A program made the position numbers and the translations under genes. Positions 24,711-35,766 of a DNA stretch of 64,000 nucleotides are shown one piece after another; within the stretch, counting starts at the first letter, position 1; every line of letters begins with the position of its first letter. The DNA is from Anaeramoeba flamelloides (lineage: Eukaryota > Metamonada > Anaeramoebidae), in the NCBI GenBank assembly GCA_027625915.1, contig JANTQA010000070.1, forward strand, positions 8,499,001 through 8,563,000, in the 5' to 3' direction. The notes beneath the pieces are model-generated. The model ran no database searches and was not told where the DNA came from. It worked only from the letters and a program-made list of their open reading frames with translations.

Positions 24711-27700
24711 ATTTATGATTTTAATTGGTTTATTATTACGAATATAAAAGTTGGGTTTTTTATTGTTTTTATTTATTAACCCTAATTTTTGGATTTCAGA
24801 TAATTGTAATATTTTTTTATCCCATTTTTTATTATCATCTTGGATCCAAACTTCCCATAAATGTTCGTTACAACATTCAGTGGAAGAATTATCATTAAAA
24901 GTAATTTTGTACATTTGTTTAAATCCTTGGGGGTAAACACCTATTACTTTAGAAACTGTTCCAGAGGAATTAATAATTTGATCACCAATTTTCATATTGC
25001 CCATCAATTTCCAACCATTTGGCGTCAAAATTTTACAATCTAAACTTTGTGCCTTGCCCAGTCCCATTTCATCGGCTAAAATAACATTATTTTTTTTTGT
25101 CCAATTAAAAATTAGCCAATTCAATCCATGTAATTGGTAATCCCGGAGTGTTCCACCGACAAGCGACTTTGGTTGTGCGGAAAGCTTTTCAAATTTTGGC
25201 CTCGTTTTGGTATAAGAAATACCTTCCCCGCCAACATTGGTATGCATTTTAATTAAATTTTCACGATAATTGAAATATTCTATTTCCTTTTCGTATCCAT
25301 TTAATTCCGAAACGTCTTCCCAGGTACTTTCATCATAAGGAAGCCCTCTCCATTTGATAAAATATTGGATTGTTGGGGTGGGGGTTTCAAGGGTGGGCTC
25401 CGGTGTGTGGCTTGCAATAATACGATCGACTTTAATCCATTCCAACATCAACTGCTTTTTAAGTTCCTTCTCTACTTCCAGATGCTCGAGTTCTTGTTTT
25501 GGTAAAGTCTTTCTCTTTTCTAATTCAATTTTTAAATTTTTTATATAGTTTTCTAATTTTTTGTAACCTCGGAAATTCATTAAAAATGCATATGATTCCC
25601 AAGTGTCATGTATATGTGCCCATCCTTTCCATTTGATTAAGAATTCAATGTTTTTCGAATCTTCGTCAATTTCATGTTGTTTTTCTTCGACTACAATTTT
25701 TTTTTTAATTTCAAATTTCTCAATCACTTTTGTTTGTTGGATTTCTTCAGAATTTTCTTCGTTATTGGTGGTATCATTTCCATTGGTGTTATTATAAGTA
25801 TTATTATTATTTAGCAACTGTTGCTGCCTCCTTTCGAGTTCTTCTTTATCTAAAAATCTATGAGTTAAAATTCTTTCAATTTCTTCTTCAATTTCATTTA
25901 TAGTTTTTAACTTATTTTCTTCTTCTGATGGGGAAGAACTAACTATATCATCAAATGTTTCATAAACAAATTTTTTTCGAACGCCTCTTGAGGATTGTCT
26001 AGTTCGGTAAGTTTTCGTTGGTTGGTTTTCAATAACTTCATCAACTTGCTTTATATTTTTAATATATTGGAATTTGTCATAATCTTCTTCTTTTTTTATG
26101 GGTTCAATTTGCACCGATTCCTCTAATTGTTTAAATTGTTCTTCTTGGTTATATTGTTCTTCTTGGTTATATTGGCCTTCTTGTGTGTATTCCCCATATT
26201 CCTTATAGTTTCCTTCTCCTTCCCCGTATTCGGTCTCTTCTCCATATTCCCCTTCTTCTCCGTATTCCCCATATTCTCCACCTTGTTCGTATTCCCCATA
26301 CTCCCCATACTCCTCATATTCGCCATATCCTCCTTCTTCTTCCCCTTCTCCCACGCCTTCTCCTTCACCATGCTGTTGCTGTTTGCTTGTATAGTTCTGT
26401 TCATTGGTTTTATTTTTCAGGGCATTAAAATTGTCTTGTATCAAAAGTTGATCTTTATTTTCAATTCCAAAATTATTTTCTTTTTCAAATTCAAATTTTG
26501 TATTTAATTCAAATCTGTTGGTATTATCTTCAAGCTCTGGATTGCTGATCCAGGTATCATTAAAATTATTTTCCTTGTTCATTATCCCATCATTTAAAAT
26601 TGGTTGTTTTAGATTTGCTAATTCTAGAATATCCTTTAATTCATCATTACTATTAGTATTGCTGTTGTAATTATTATCACTATTGTTTATCAAATTGAAA
26701 TTAGTCGTATGATTCTGAAGAGTTTTTGTTACTAATTTTGGTTCGTTTTTTATATCTACAGGCTTGCTCTGGGCTATTTCTTTCTCGGTATTAAATTTTT
26801 GATTCAAGTTTATCTTTTTTTCAATTTCTATTCCTCTTTCTTTTTCTTTTTCTTTTTCTTCTTCTTTTTCTTCTTCTTCTTCTTCTTCTTCTATTTGACT
26901 TTCTTTTTTTAATTCATTTTCTTTTTCTATTTCTATTTTCTTTTTTTTATCGATTTCCTTTTTTTTGTCGATTTCTGCTTTGGGCTGGATATCTTGTTTT
27001 TCGTTTTCTATTTGTGTTTTTATTTTTTTTCTTTCGTTTTCTTCTTCCATTTCTTTTTTTTTATTGATTTCTTTTTTTTTGTCAATTTCTGTTTTTGTTT
27101 GGGTATCCAGTTTTTCATTTTCAATTTGGTTTTTTGTTTCTTTTTCATTTTTTTTTTCTTGGAAGAATTCTTTTTTTTGCACTGTTTGGTTTGGGTTTTC
27201 TATTTCTTTTTGTTCAAGATTTTTATTCATTTCTTTTTGGTTTGGTTCTTTTTCTTTTTCTTTTTCTTTTTCTTTTTGTTGTGACTGGTTATTTTTAATT
27301 CTTGTTTTCTGGTTGTTTTCATGATCTGGTATTGGTTTTTGTATTGGTAAACTCCTTATTTGATGAGAATTGTTTTTAACAAAACTCGAATTCTTTAGAG
27401 TATTACTCGAAATTGTTTGTGTTGGCTTTGTAGTATTCACAAGTTTTTTGCTGCTTTTTGGGCTTGGTTTTAAGATTATGTTTCCTAACCTGAAAGAAAA
27501 TTTTGTTTTTAAAGCTGGAGTCTTGTTCGGGCTTTGAATACTTTTTTTTTTGAGATTTTTATTATTATTAATTTGGTCTTGCTTCGGATTTTTTGTTTGT
27601 TGGTCGCGAATCCCATTATGAGCAACATTTTGATTTACTTGCTTCTGTTTTGGATTTTGGTTTTGTTGCTTTGTATTTTTGTTTGGGTTTTGTTGTTTGT

Positions 27701-28244
27701 TTGTCTTGGTTGGTTTTGGCTGAAAACGAAAACTAAATTTTGTTTTTGGTTTTGTACTATTAACCTTTTTGGTACCAATCGGTTTTGTGGTTTTCTTTTG
27801 GATTGGTTTTGTGATCTTATTTTGGTTCGGGCTTGTGTTGTTATTGCTGTTGCTGTTGTTATTGTTATTTTTGCTGTTGCTGTTGTTGTTTTGTTTTGGT
27901 GTTGTTCTATTTGTTTGGCTTATTGTTGATGATCTTGTTTTTTGTTTTTGTTGATTCTTCCCACGAAAGACAAATTTAACAGGCCTGGTAATAGTTTTTT
28001 TGTTTGAGTCTGCTTTTTTGTTAAAACGGAATTTCTTTGTTTGAGTTTTCGGTTGGCTTTGCTTTTGTTGGGTGGAAGTATTAGATCGTGTGAACTTTTT
28101 GTTTATTTCCTTGTTTTTATTATTTTTATTACTATTTTGATAACTTTTTGCTGATCCCCTTTTATCTTCTGTTTCAGAACTTGAAGAGTCAGAATTACTA
28201 CTTGAAGAGGGGCTTAACAAAGAATCGTTATCAAGAAAAAACAT
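21435..28244 (-). CDS. CHD1: CHD1-type chromatin remodelling ATPase containing an in-frame intein
   Basis: CHD1 is a nuclear Snf2-family ATPase that slides and spaces nucleosomes during transcription. The open frame has its first ATG at 28244 and encodes 2269 residues including a 348-residue intein, so about 1921 after splicing. In order: low-complexity basic N-terminus (1-620); Gly/Tyr/Glu-rich repeats (about 625-700); chromodomain 1 (about 840-895, IKWKGWAHIHDTWE); chromodomain 2 (about 935-1000, IKWRGLPYDESTWE); Snf2 N-lobe from about 1028 (LRDYQLHGLNWL); Walker A split by the intein (ADEMGLGK | TIQ); Walker B as DEAQ (about 1512), where most CHD1 proteins have DEAH; helicase C lobe (about 1700-1810, ending QARCHRIGQ); an Asp run and KKRRGRG near 1940; then SANT/SLIDE-like segments (about 2010-2170, INWGNREDELLLVGIYYHGF). 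The end, NKRGNLLINLLLKNQ, resembles the family's TRADYLLKLL. No intron is needed. The first 620 residues could contain unseen start alternatives. Confidence 0.95.
24009..25052 (-). other. intein (class 3 type) in the CHD1 Walker A motif
   Basis: Residues 1065-1412 of the CHD1 product. Block A: AQSLDCKILTPNGW with Ala at position 1, then KIGDQI. Block B: STECCNEHLW with His 1128 and Trp 1130. Middle: one LAGLIDADG-like motif, LIEGLMDQNG, followed by the usual helix-strand pattern (IIKSLGLFGKI). Block F: EAQCIKVDSKDQLYITDDY with Cys 1392. Block G: ILTHN followed by Thr 1413 of the host protein. Ala1 cannot start the normal acyl shift. The Trp (block B), Cys (block F) and +1 Thr trio is the signature of class 3 inteins, where the block-F Cys makes the first nucleophilic attack. 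After excision the host reads DEMGLGKTIQ, a perfect Snf2 motif I. The second LAGLIDADG motif is not seen, the usual catalytic Asp is Asn, and Thr, Asn and His runs fill the endonuclease region, so homing is probably dead. Confidence 0.93.
24598..24710. repeat. trinucleotide microsatellites inside the intein
   Basis: A GTT run of about 26 units (plus strand) is read on the minus strand as ACA, giving about 27 Thr. It is joined to a TTA run read as AAT, giving about 11 Asn. A separate GTG run at 24139-24162 encodes His. They lie between the splicing blocks and keep the frame. Confidence 0.9.
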
Positions 28245-29195
28245 CACAAATTCTGGAAAGATTTTTGTTTTCTTTCTTTGGAAATTTTGGTGTCTTGATG
28301 GGAATTGAAAAAAAATAACAAAAAGTAACAAAAAAATTGATTAAAAAATAATTTATTTGAATATCAAAATTTGTAGAGGATTCAAAGATGTAAAAAACTC
28401 AGAAATGGATTTTATTTAAAGAACACATTCTTTTTTTGAGTAGCATTTCTTATTTTTTGAACAAAAAAACTTTTGCAAACAAAAACAAAAAAAAAAGAAA
28501 ATCATAAAAAAAAAACATTAAAAAAGAAGCTTTTGTTTCAAGTAAAGAAAAATTTTTTACCTTTTGAACTACATGAAATTTTCAACACCATACTTATTTT
28601 GGTTTTGGTTATGGTGGTTTTATTGTTTCAAAAAATTCAATCATTTAGTCAATTTAAATTCCTCTTGAAAACAAAAGTAATAACCAAATTTTGAAATTGG
28701 AGAATGCTCAAAAAATCGAAACAATGATTAAAAAAATGAGTTATTTTCATTACTTCCCCTCTTGGTTTTCTTTTGATGATTTTTAATAATTGTTTTTTTT
28801 TGAATAAACTCCAAAATTTTTGATGTTCTGAAAACAACAATTTTAAAATTTAAGACACAGAACCCTTTTAGAATTAATGATCAACTTTCTGGTTTGTTAA
28901 GGTTTTTAGTAAAAAGAAAAATAGTTCTTTTTTTTTTCTTGGTTGTTTCATTTTTTTTTCTAAAGGGGGAGGAATACTCAAAATTAATTTTTAGTCTCGT
29001 TGAGTTTGGGAAAATTTTTCATTTTGAGATGTAGAATTATTTTTTGATTATTTACTTTTTGACAAAAAAAGTAAATTGAATTCAAAGCAATCTTGTGTTT
29101 GTTTTTATACAACAAGACATGTTTAGTCATTTGGAAATATTTTAAAATGATTTTTCATTTTTTATTAATTTTCATTTTATAAATATTTTACTTTT
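28245..29195. other. intergenic region between divergent CHD1 and small membrane protein genes
   Basis: The two genes point away from each other, so both promoters must lie in these 950 bases. The stretch is AT-rich with many A and T runs and I recognise no specific control element or coding sequence. Confidence 0.5.
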
Positions 29196-29477
29196 ATGAG
29201 TTCCGAAGCAGTATCAAACGGTGTGTCTCTTACCCTTATCGCAGCAGCAGGCGCAGCATTCATTTACCCACTTTTCAAATCAAATACCAAACAAACATCA
29301 CGATCTTTTTCAACAGTCTCCAAAAAGGCTACCAAATGGAATAAAAAAGGTTTTGATGAATGCGACTGTAAACCACTTTGGGATTGCCAACAAAAAGGTG
29401 GCGATTGTAAACAACTTGACCAAGAACTCAGAGAATGTGTCAACAGAATTAAATCCTTACAATTAAGAAAAAACTAA
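29196..29477 (+). CDS. small single-span protein with Cys-rich C-terminus
   Basis: 93 residues from ATG to TAA. Residues 10-27 (VSLTLIAAAGAAFIYPLF) form one hydrophobic span. A short Ser/Lys-rich linker follows, then a C-terminal Cys cluster: C56, C58, C64, C71 and C81. C71 and C81 are spaced CX9C within a Leu/Glu helix, as in one half of the twin-CX9C (CHCH) proteins of the mitochondrial intermembrane space. The other half (CX1C, CX5C) does not fit CX9C. A location in the inner membrane or intermembrane space of a mitochondrion or related organelle is an inference. The family was not recognised. The patch is clearly richer in G and C than its flanks, which supports a real gene. Confidence 0.7.
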   Translation: MSSEAVSNGVSLTLIAAAGAAFIYPLFKSNTKQTSRSFSTVSKKATKWNKKGFDECDCKPLWDCQQKGGDCKQLDQELRECVNRIKSLQLRKN

Positions 29478-29924
29478 CAAATTCTTGCGACGTCCTATAT
29501 TGCTAACGAATTTTCTTCTTGACAACTTTTTTTTTTTTTACTTTTTTTTGAAAAATTCTTTTGAATGAATTTGACAATTTTTCGAATGAACAACCGGCAA
29601 CCAGGAATTCTTTATCTTGACAATGAGTACAACTCGAATTAATAAATTTTTACAATCTCACATTTTTAAGTTTTTTTTTTTTTTTTTCTTTTGTTGTTCT
29701 GTTCCGATCTTCTCAGAAATTAAACACTCAAAAAGTGATTCGTTTTTAGCTTTCTTTCCAAACACCCAGAAGAACTTTAGTTCCCGTTTTTTCGATAACT
29801 TTTTTGTGTCAACACGCAACGATATAAACTCTTTCACAGAATGTTGGGAACGAAGCCAACTCTTAAAAATGTTGAAAACTGACTAAATTTAAGGAGTGGG
29901 ACAAAAAAACACATGGCTTTACTG
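29478..29924. other. 3' flank of the small membrane protein gene
   Basis: Moderately AT-rich. A frame from ATG 29622 to about 29886 contains a Phe run from a T tract and no recognisable domain; I do not call it. Confidence 0.4.
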
Positions 29925-30190
29925 TTCCTTGCAAAATATAAAGATCAAAATATTCATTCAACTTTCCAAAAAAATCACATCTCAAGAATTGAAAAAAATC
30001 AGCAAAATTTGCCAATTCTAAAAGGTAAATTTTAATTTAAGTTTCTTTTCGGAATTAAAAAAAAGAAAAGAGACCTTTGACAATTTATAAAATCTTTTTT
30101 CTGTAAAGCGGAATGAATATTTTTTTCCTTTTTATTTTGAAAAAAATAGTAATATTTTCAATCTTTTTGGTTGAGCAGGATTTTTTTTGA
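29925..30190 (+). repeat. dispersed repeat family B, copy 2 (partial)
   Basis: It has TTCATTCAACTTTCC and CACATCTCAAGAATTG in the same order as family B at 12640 and 51110. Confidence 0.45.
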
Positions 30191-30321
30191 GTAAAGGGCG
30201 TTTATTTTTCCTGTCCACTTTTTCGAAACATAGAGTTCCACAAATTGGTTGAAAAGCCCAGTGATCAAAATAATTATTTCCCAACGACTATAATGTATGT
30301 TTTAATATATATTCTGAACTA

Positions 30322-30870
30322 AACCCCAATTCAAAATTTTTAACACACACAAAATTCGATTTGTGAAAAAAAAAACTTATTTAACCACTTCTCGAAGATT
30401 TACCAAATTAGAACCATTCACCAATTGAAATGTTAACACCTTTTTATAAAATAAAATACTCACAAAACAATAAATAAATAATTATCAATACAAATAAATT
30501 ATGGGTGTGTTAAAAATTTTGGAGAGAGCAAAACAAAAAAATACATTGGTAAATTTGTTTAAATTCTATTAGGAATATTGATCGATCAATGGTTAGATAC
30601 TACCAACTAATTTTATTTGAGTTTTTCTATTTGGAACAACTCAACTTTAACATAATATAAACCTTTTAGAAAAAAATTTTGATCCAACGAAGCAAATTAC
30701 GTAATTCAAACAATGAAATGAAAACAAAAACTAAAAGATGAAAAAATGATTATCATATTTTACAAAAATCAAAATTATCTCAAATTTCAATGAAATTGTA
30801 TTATTGTGATTGTTTGGAACGTTTTAGCTGTGTGGAAAATTTTGAATTTTAGTTTATGTTTTCTTTTTGT
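30322..30870 (+). repeat. dispersed repeat family A, uninterrupted copy
   Basis: It opens with CAATTCAAAATTTTTAACAC, has GGGTGTGTTAAAAATTTTGG at about 30501, then the body with GATCGATCAATGG, CAACTCAACTTTAACATAAT and the tail GTGTGGAAAATTTTGAATTT. It aligns with 900-2030 but lacks the 590-bp insertion. Confidence 0.7.
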
Positions 30871-33800
30871 TCCAATGCAACATCCAATTCACTAACCAAT
30901 TGTATACCTAAGTTCAAATTAATTTTGAAGGTAAACTCCTTGTGGTTTTCAGTAAATTTTACATTAGGAATGCAATTTGTTGAAAATTTTTCGTAAGGTT
31001 CTTTCAGTTTTTTTGAAATTTTTTGATTTTTTGATCAGGTAAAATTTACTCTTTTTTATTTTGAGATAAATTTTCCCATTTGATCCTTTTTTTTCGAATT
31101 TTTTTCCCAAATAATAGAGCTTTAAGAAACCAGTACCATATTTACTTATGGTTTATTTTCAGTTTTTTTGATCGGTTAATGTCTCGTCCTTCCATAACAA
31201 AAAAAAAAACTTTTATTTAGAAACATGCAGATTAAACTTTTCTACACGCTTTATTTAGACAACAGTAACAAATATAGGTAAAAATATCAATCATGGATCT
31301 TATTGCCCGTATAAAGGCTGTTTTCGAGTGGATACACTTTTGCTTGAATTCCACAGTTTAATTTTGTATTAAGGTTTCAGATGATTAATATATTTAATTA
31401 GTTAAGATTGAAGTTGATTTTTCATGTTTGAATTTTAAATGATATAAAAATTTTTACTTTATTATCTTTCCTCTTTTTCAAATAGAGTTCAAAAATATTA
31501 CACACCTATTTGAAAATTCAATATGAAAAAGAATAATTTGACCATTACCAGAAAATTTTTTTCAAAGTCAAAATGTAAATAATAATTTATGAATAAAATA
31601 ATGATCTAAACAAACTTCCAGGATCAAGAATACAGAGCTCAAAAATTTCAAGACCAATCATTAATTTCCAGAGTTCCCAAAATAATTCCCTTTTTGGAAT
31701 TTTTCGAATCTCAAAAAACAAAATTGGAATCATAATATTAAAATGATTCACAATGGAATCAATTTTTATTAAGCATTTTCCACCTGTTAAAGCCGCCTTG
31801 AAGTACAAATTTTCAAAAACCTTAAAAATTATTTTATTTTGATTCCATGGAATCAAAAAAAGAATTTTTATTTGGTATCAAAACTCTATTAAAAAAAAAA
31901 AAAAAGAATCCTTTGATTCCATTTCAAAGTAAAATAATTTTCTTATCTGGAATAAACTTAAAAACTTCAGGATTGGTAAAGAAACGATGAAAACTAAAAC
32001 CCCAAGAAGAAAAACCTTAAATATTGATTTTTATTGAGATTTATTAAATTCTTTTTGAAAATAAAAAAAAATAATTAATTATAAAAATTTTGACAAGTAT
32101 GTGATTCTTTGTAAAAATGAATGTAAATAAGAAATGAGTTGAGACTTATTGTTGGAAGAAAAAAGAATCATTTGATTCCATGGAATCAAAAAAAGAATTA
32201 TTTTGTTTTTTTTTCAAAAAAGAATCAAAATGCGAACCCTGTTAATATCATATTTCTCTTTTTTTTTCAATCTACCCTTGAGAAAATAAAATCTTTCTTC
32301 TCAAACTGAAATAAATATATATTTTGATCAAAAGTTTACTGAAATTATAATTTATTTTTCCATCAAATATTTGGATACACATTAAAAGTAATTTAAGGGA
32401 GTTGTATTTTTTAAAAATAAAATGAAATCTTGTCTAGATCTTCAATTTTTTTTTTGTAATTTGTGGTTTAGTTGATGAAATGCTTGGCTTAACTTCATTT
32501 GAAAAATATGTAAAATTGAGTCTATTTTTTTGAAATCTAAAATTAACATGTTTTTAATAGAAAATGAAAAAAATTACCTATTATTTTTATAAACAATTAA
32601 TTTAATTCTTGAAAATGTTGAAATATATTTTCAGTTTTCTCTTTGAAAGTATTTATTTTGAATGAAAAATTTTTATTTTGTTCTATTATTTTTAATTTTT
32701 ATTATTCCAATTTAAATCTCAGTCAAAAAAGGAATTGAGATCACAACGATCAAATAAAAGAAAAATTCATATAAGTTTAAGAAAAGTTTATTAATGGAGT
32801 TTAAAGATAGTTCAAGTTAAATATATTTTTTTCTTTAAAGTTTGAAAAAAGTTGTTTTCTGATTTTCAAAAAATCAAAAAAATTGTCAAAAAAATTTTAC
32901 AAAAAAAGTCTTTTTAACAAATTTTTTGCCCTTATTCACAATAATATTTATATAACTTTAAATTATTTTTGGAATTAAAAAAAAATATTCGAATTTTGAG
33001 GATAAAATTATTTAATTCCAAAATCACATCAAGATATTTTTATTTTGAAAAATAGAAATAAATTTTTGAATGTAAAAAAACACAATTTTAAATCAGGTAA
33101 ACTTTGTAAATATAATTCGAAATTTAATGAGGATAACCACTCTTCTTAATGTAAAACCAATATTTTTCAACATGTTAAATAAATCATTTTTTTTGTCTGT
33201 GTAATCAAAAGAATTATCTTGAAAAAGAAAAAAATCTTTATATTGGTGTTTAAGGTTATACAGAATTATTTATTTATGTAACAACTTTGTAAAAGGGAAT
33301 ACAAAAAGAAAAAAATGTTATAATATCAGGAATAAAATGTATTTAATTATTTTCTTGTTCATAAAAAATAATAGAAAAAAAATGTTCTCTTAAAAAAAAA
33401 TATACTTTATTGGATTTCTTTGGATATCAGATTTTTTTGCTATTTGGTATCAAAAATAAAATATTCTAAAATTTTGTTAACTTGTGGTAGAATATTGAAT
33501 CCTGATTGTATCTATTTTTTCAAAATGTTTTATTTCTTCAAGTTTGGATAGAAAGAGATATTTGTATATTCACTGATTTACCAACAGGTAAAGGAGGCTA
33601 AGAAATTAAAGTACATCATTTAAAAAGATCAAACTTTTAACAAACACTATCAGATCACAAATATGGTACAGGACAATTAAAATAAGGTACACAACACAAT
33701 AATAACACGCAAAAAAACAGTTTACATAATGTCACATATTGTTTTCTTTTTCAACTCAAATATAAATCTAAAAAAAAAATTGTATACTTCTATTTCATTA

Positions 33801-34080
33801 AAATATATAATAAAAAAATAAATTTATTTACTTCATTTGGTTAATTTGTACCCACTCCCAAGATTACATAAACCACAATTTTTTTACATCAACCCGAAGC
33901 ACAAATCATTTAGTTAGATTATACATTTCAGAATTTATAGAATCTATCCCGCAAAAACACATCAACATTATTTCATCATCAATTGATATTTAATAATTGT
34001 TAATTGGTTTTACTTTTTTTTCAAACTTTTTTTTATGTTTAGGTATATTCTTTACATTTTAAATTGTCTTGAATTAATAT
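30871..34080. other. AT-rich gene-free stretch with short palindromes
   Basis: The 14-base palindrome GATTCCATGGAATC occurs twice (31841-31854 and 32174-32187), each followed by AAAAAAAGAATT; related words lie near 31725 and 31900. An 89-codon minus frame at 31587-31856 overlaps these repeats and is not convincing. No gene is recognised. Confidence 0.5.
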
Positions 34081-35725
34081 ATATATATATATATATCACA
34101 GGTATGAAGATTTCTTTGATGTCATGAAACGCGTTGGCGCACGCGTGAGCGACGCGTAAAAATCGTTTCTCTGATATATATATATATATATATATAAGAT
34201 TTTTTTTACATAAAAAACAAAAAAAAGGGCGAATTCGGTGAGTTCCGAAAAGGAAGTTTAAAGAGGTATTACATCAATTCATGTTTACTCAAGATTAATT
34301 TATTTATTCTCTTATATCTAAAAAATACTTCATAATTGAAACTAAAAAAAAATAAACAAATAAAATACAAAAATAATTAAAACATCGAAAGAAAAATTTA
34401 TTGTATGTATTTATTTTGGCTTGTTATCAAAAAAAAAAATTATCGAAAATTTTTAATGTAATTTAATATATTTTGATGTAAGGTAATACTTTTGTAAAAT
34501 AAAATTTAAGATCGATCACAAAAAAAAAACTAAAAGTATAAAAAAAAAAAAATCAATTAAATACTAATGAGTTTGAATCAAATTTACCGGATACTTTAAT
34601 TTTTCCTTATCTTCACATGAATTTAGTTTTTAACTTTTCTTTTTTACTTTTTCATCAATTTTCCCTTGTTGTGTGAAAGTAAATAAATACTAGAATCACT
34701 ACGTAAAATTTAAAGAAATAATATTATAATTCTAAAAAGTAATTTCAAAGGTAAAAGGTATTAATACTTATGTTAACACATTCAAAGAATGTGTTAACAC
34801 TATTTAAACAAAGAAATATTTTTTTAAAAGAGTAATAATAATTTTTTCCAAAAAAGCAACAATAAGAATTGTTCGGAAACCATTTTGTAAAAAAGTTAAT
34901 AATAAAAAATGAAATCATTTTTAAAACATAACATCATTAAGGATTCCTGGGGAAATAACTTTTTAGAAACAAGAAATGTGATTATGGGTTATGTAAAAAA
35001 TAGGGTTAAAACTGGTTTTATATTTAAGAAAAAAAAAATTAATACACTTTTATTGCTCATAAGTTGAAGGAGAATTCACATGATGAAAAATAATTATTGA
35101 TCACATTTTCCATTTAGTGATTTTAAAAAAAAAATTTTTGTTTAATAATTTTTAATATTTTTTTTTTATGATCAATAAAAAATTATATTGGGAGATGTAA
35201 TCAAAAAACAAAAAAAAATTAGGTGAGCTAATCTAATATCATGAGTAAAAAAGTGAAATTTTAGCTTACTTTTCAACCATAAATAGTATTTTTTTCAAAA
35301 AAAATAATTCTTTAACTGAGTGTGTAAAGTTTTTAGAGTTTTCAAGAGTTATAAAACAGAAATCAACTTTGTATTGTTTTTTGTATTTTCAAAATAGAAT
35401 ATCAAACTATTTTCATGGTTTTAAATATAAAGTCTCACACTTAATTGAGAAATCGTAAATATCATGTTTTTCCTAAAATATTTAAGGCGATTATATCATA
35501 TTTATGTTTTAATTATCATTTTTTTTTCTCTCTTTATAAGTTTTTTCGTATGCGTTTTTTCATATCCAAGAAACAAAAAGAATGACTTCAAAAGAATTCG
35601 AGGACTTTTTCAAAAAACAAAAAACGAAAACAACGATTGAAACAAAAAAAAAACATGTAAAAAAGTCGAAAAAACGCGATTTTTAAAATCTTTCACGTTT
35701 TTCAAACGAAAATACATATTACCTG

Positions 35726-35745
<20 letters not shown>
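34081..35745. repeat. tandem 1.65-kb repeat, unit 1
   Basis: It begins with a (TA)n tract, then a GC-rich core (ATGAAACGCGTTGGCGCACG at 34124), then another (TA)n tract and about 1.3 kb of AT-rich DNA aligned with unit 2 (for example ACAAAAATAATTAAAA near 34370 and 36030). It ends with a block at about 35530-35745 (AACGAAAACAACGATTGAAA) that is nearly identical to the end of unit 2. No reading frame of interest. Confidence 0.75.

Positions 35746-35766
<21 letters not shown>

Noticed and set aside
24090-25052. The CHD1 insert as a retained spliceosomal intron
   Set aside because: It is open throughout, has no GT...AG at its edges, and carries all intein splicing blocks in the right order and spacing.
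26123-27929. Many plus- and minus-strand frames opposite the CHD1 N-terminus
   Set aside because: Shadows of the trinucleotide-rich CHD1 coding sequence.
28245-28331. Extension of the CHD1 frame upstream of ATG 28244
   Set aside because: The extension begins at a TTG and reads as hydrophobic then basic leader-like sequence from AT-rich DNA; the first ATG in frame is at 28244.
31587-31856. 89-codon minus-strand frame
   Set aside because: It overlaps palindromic repeats and has no recognised domain.
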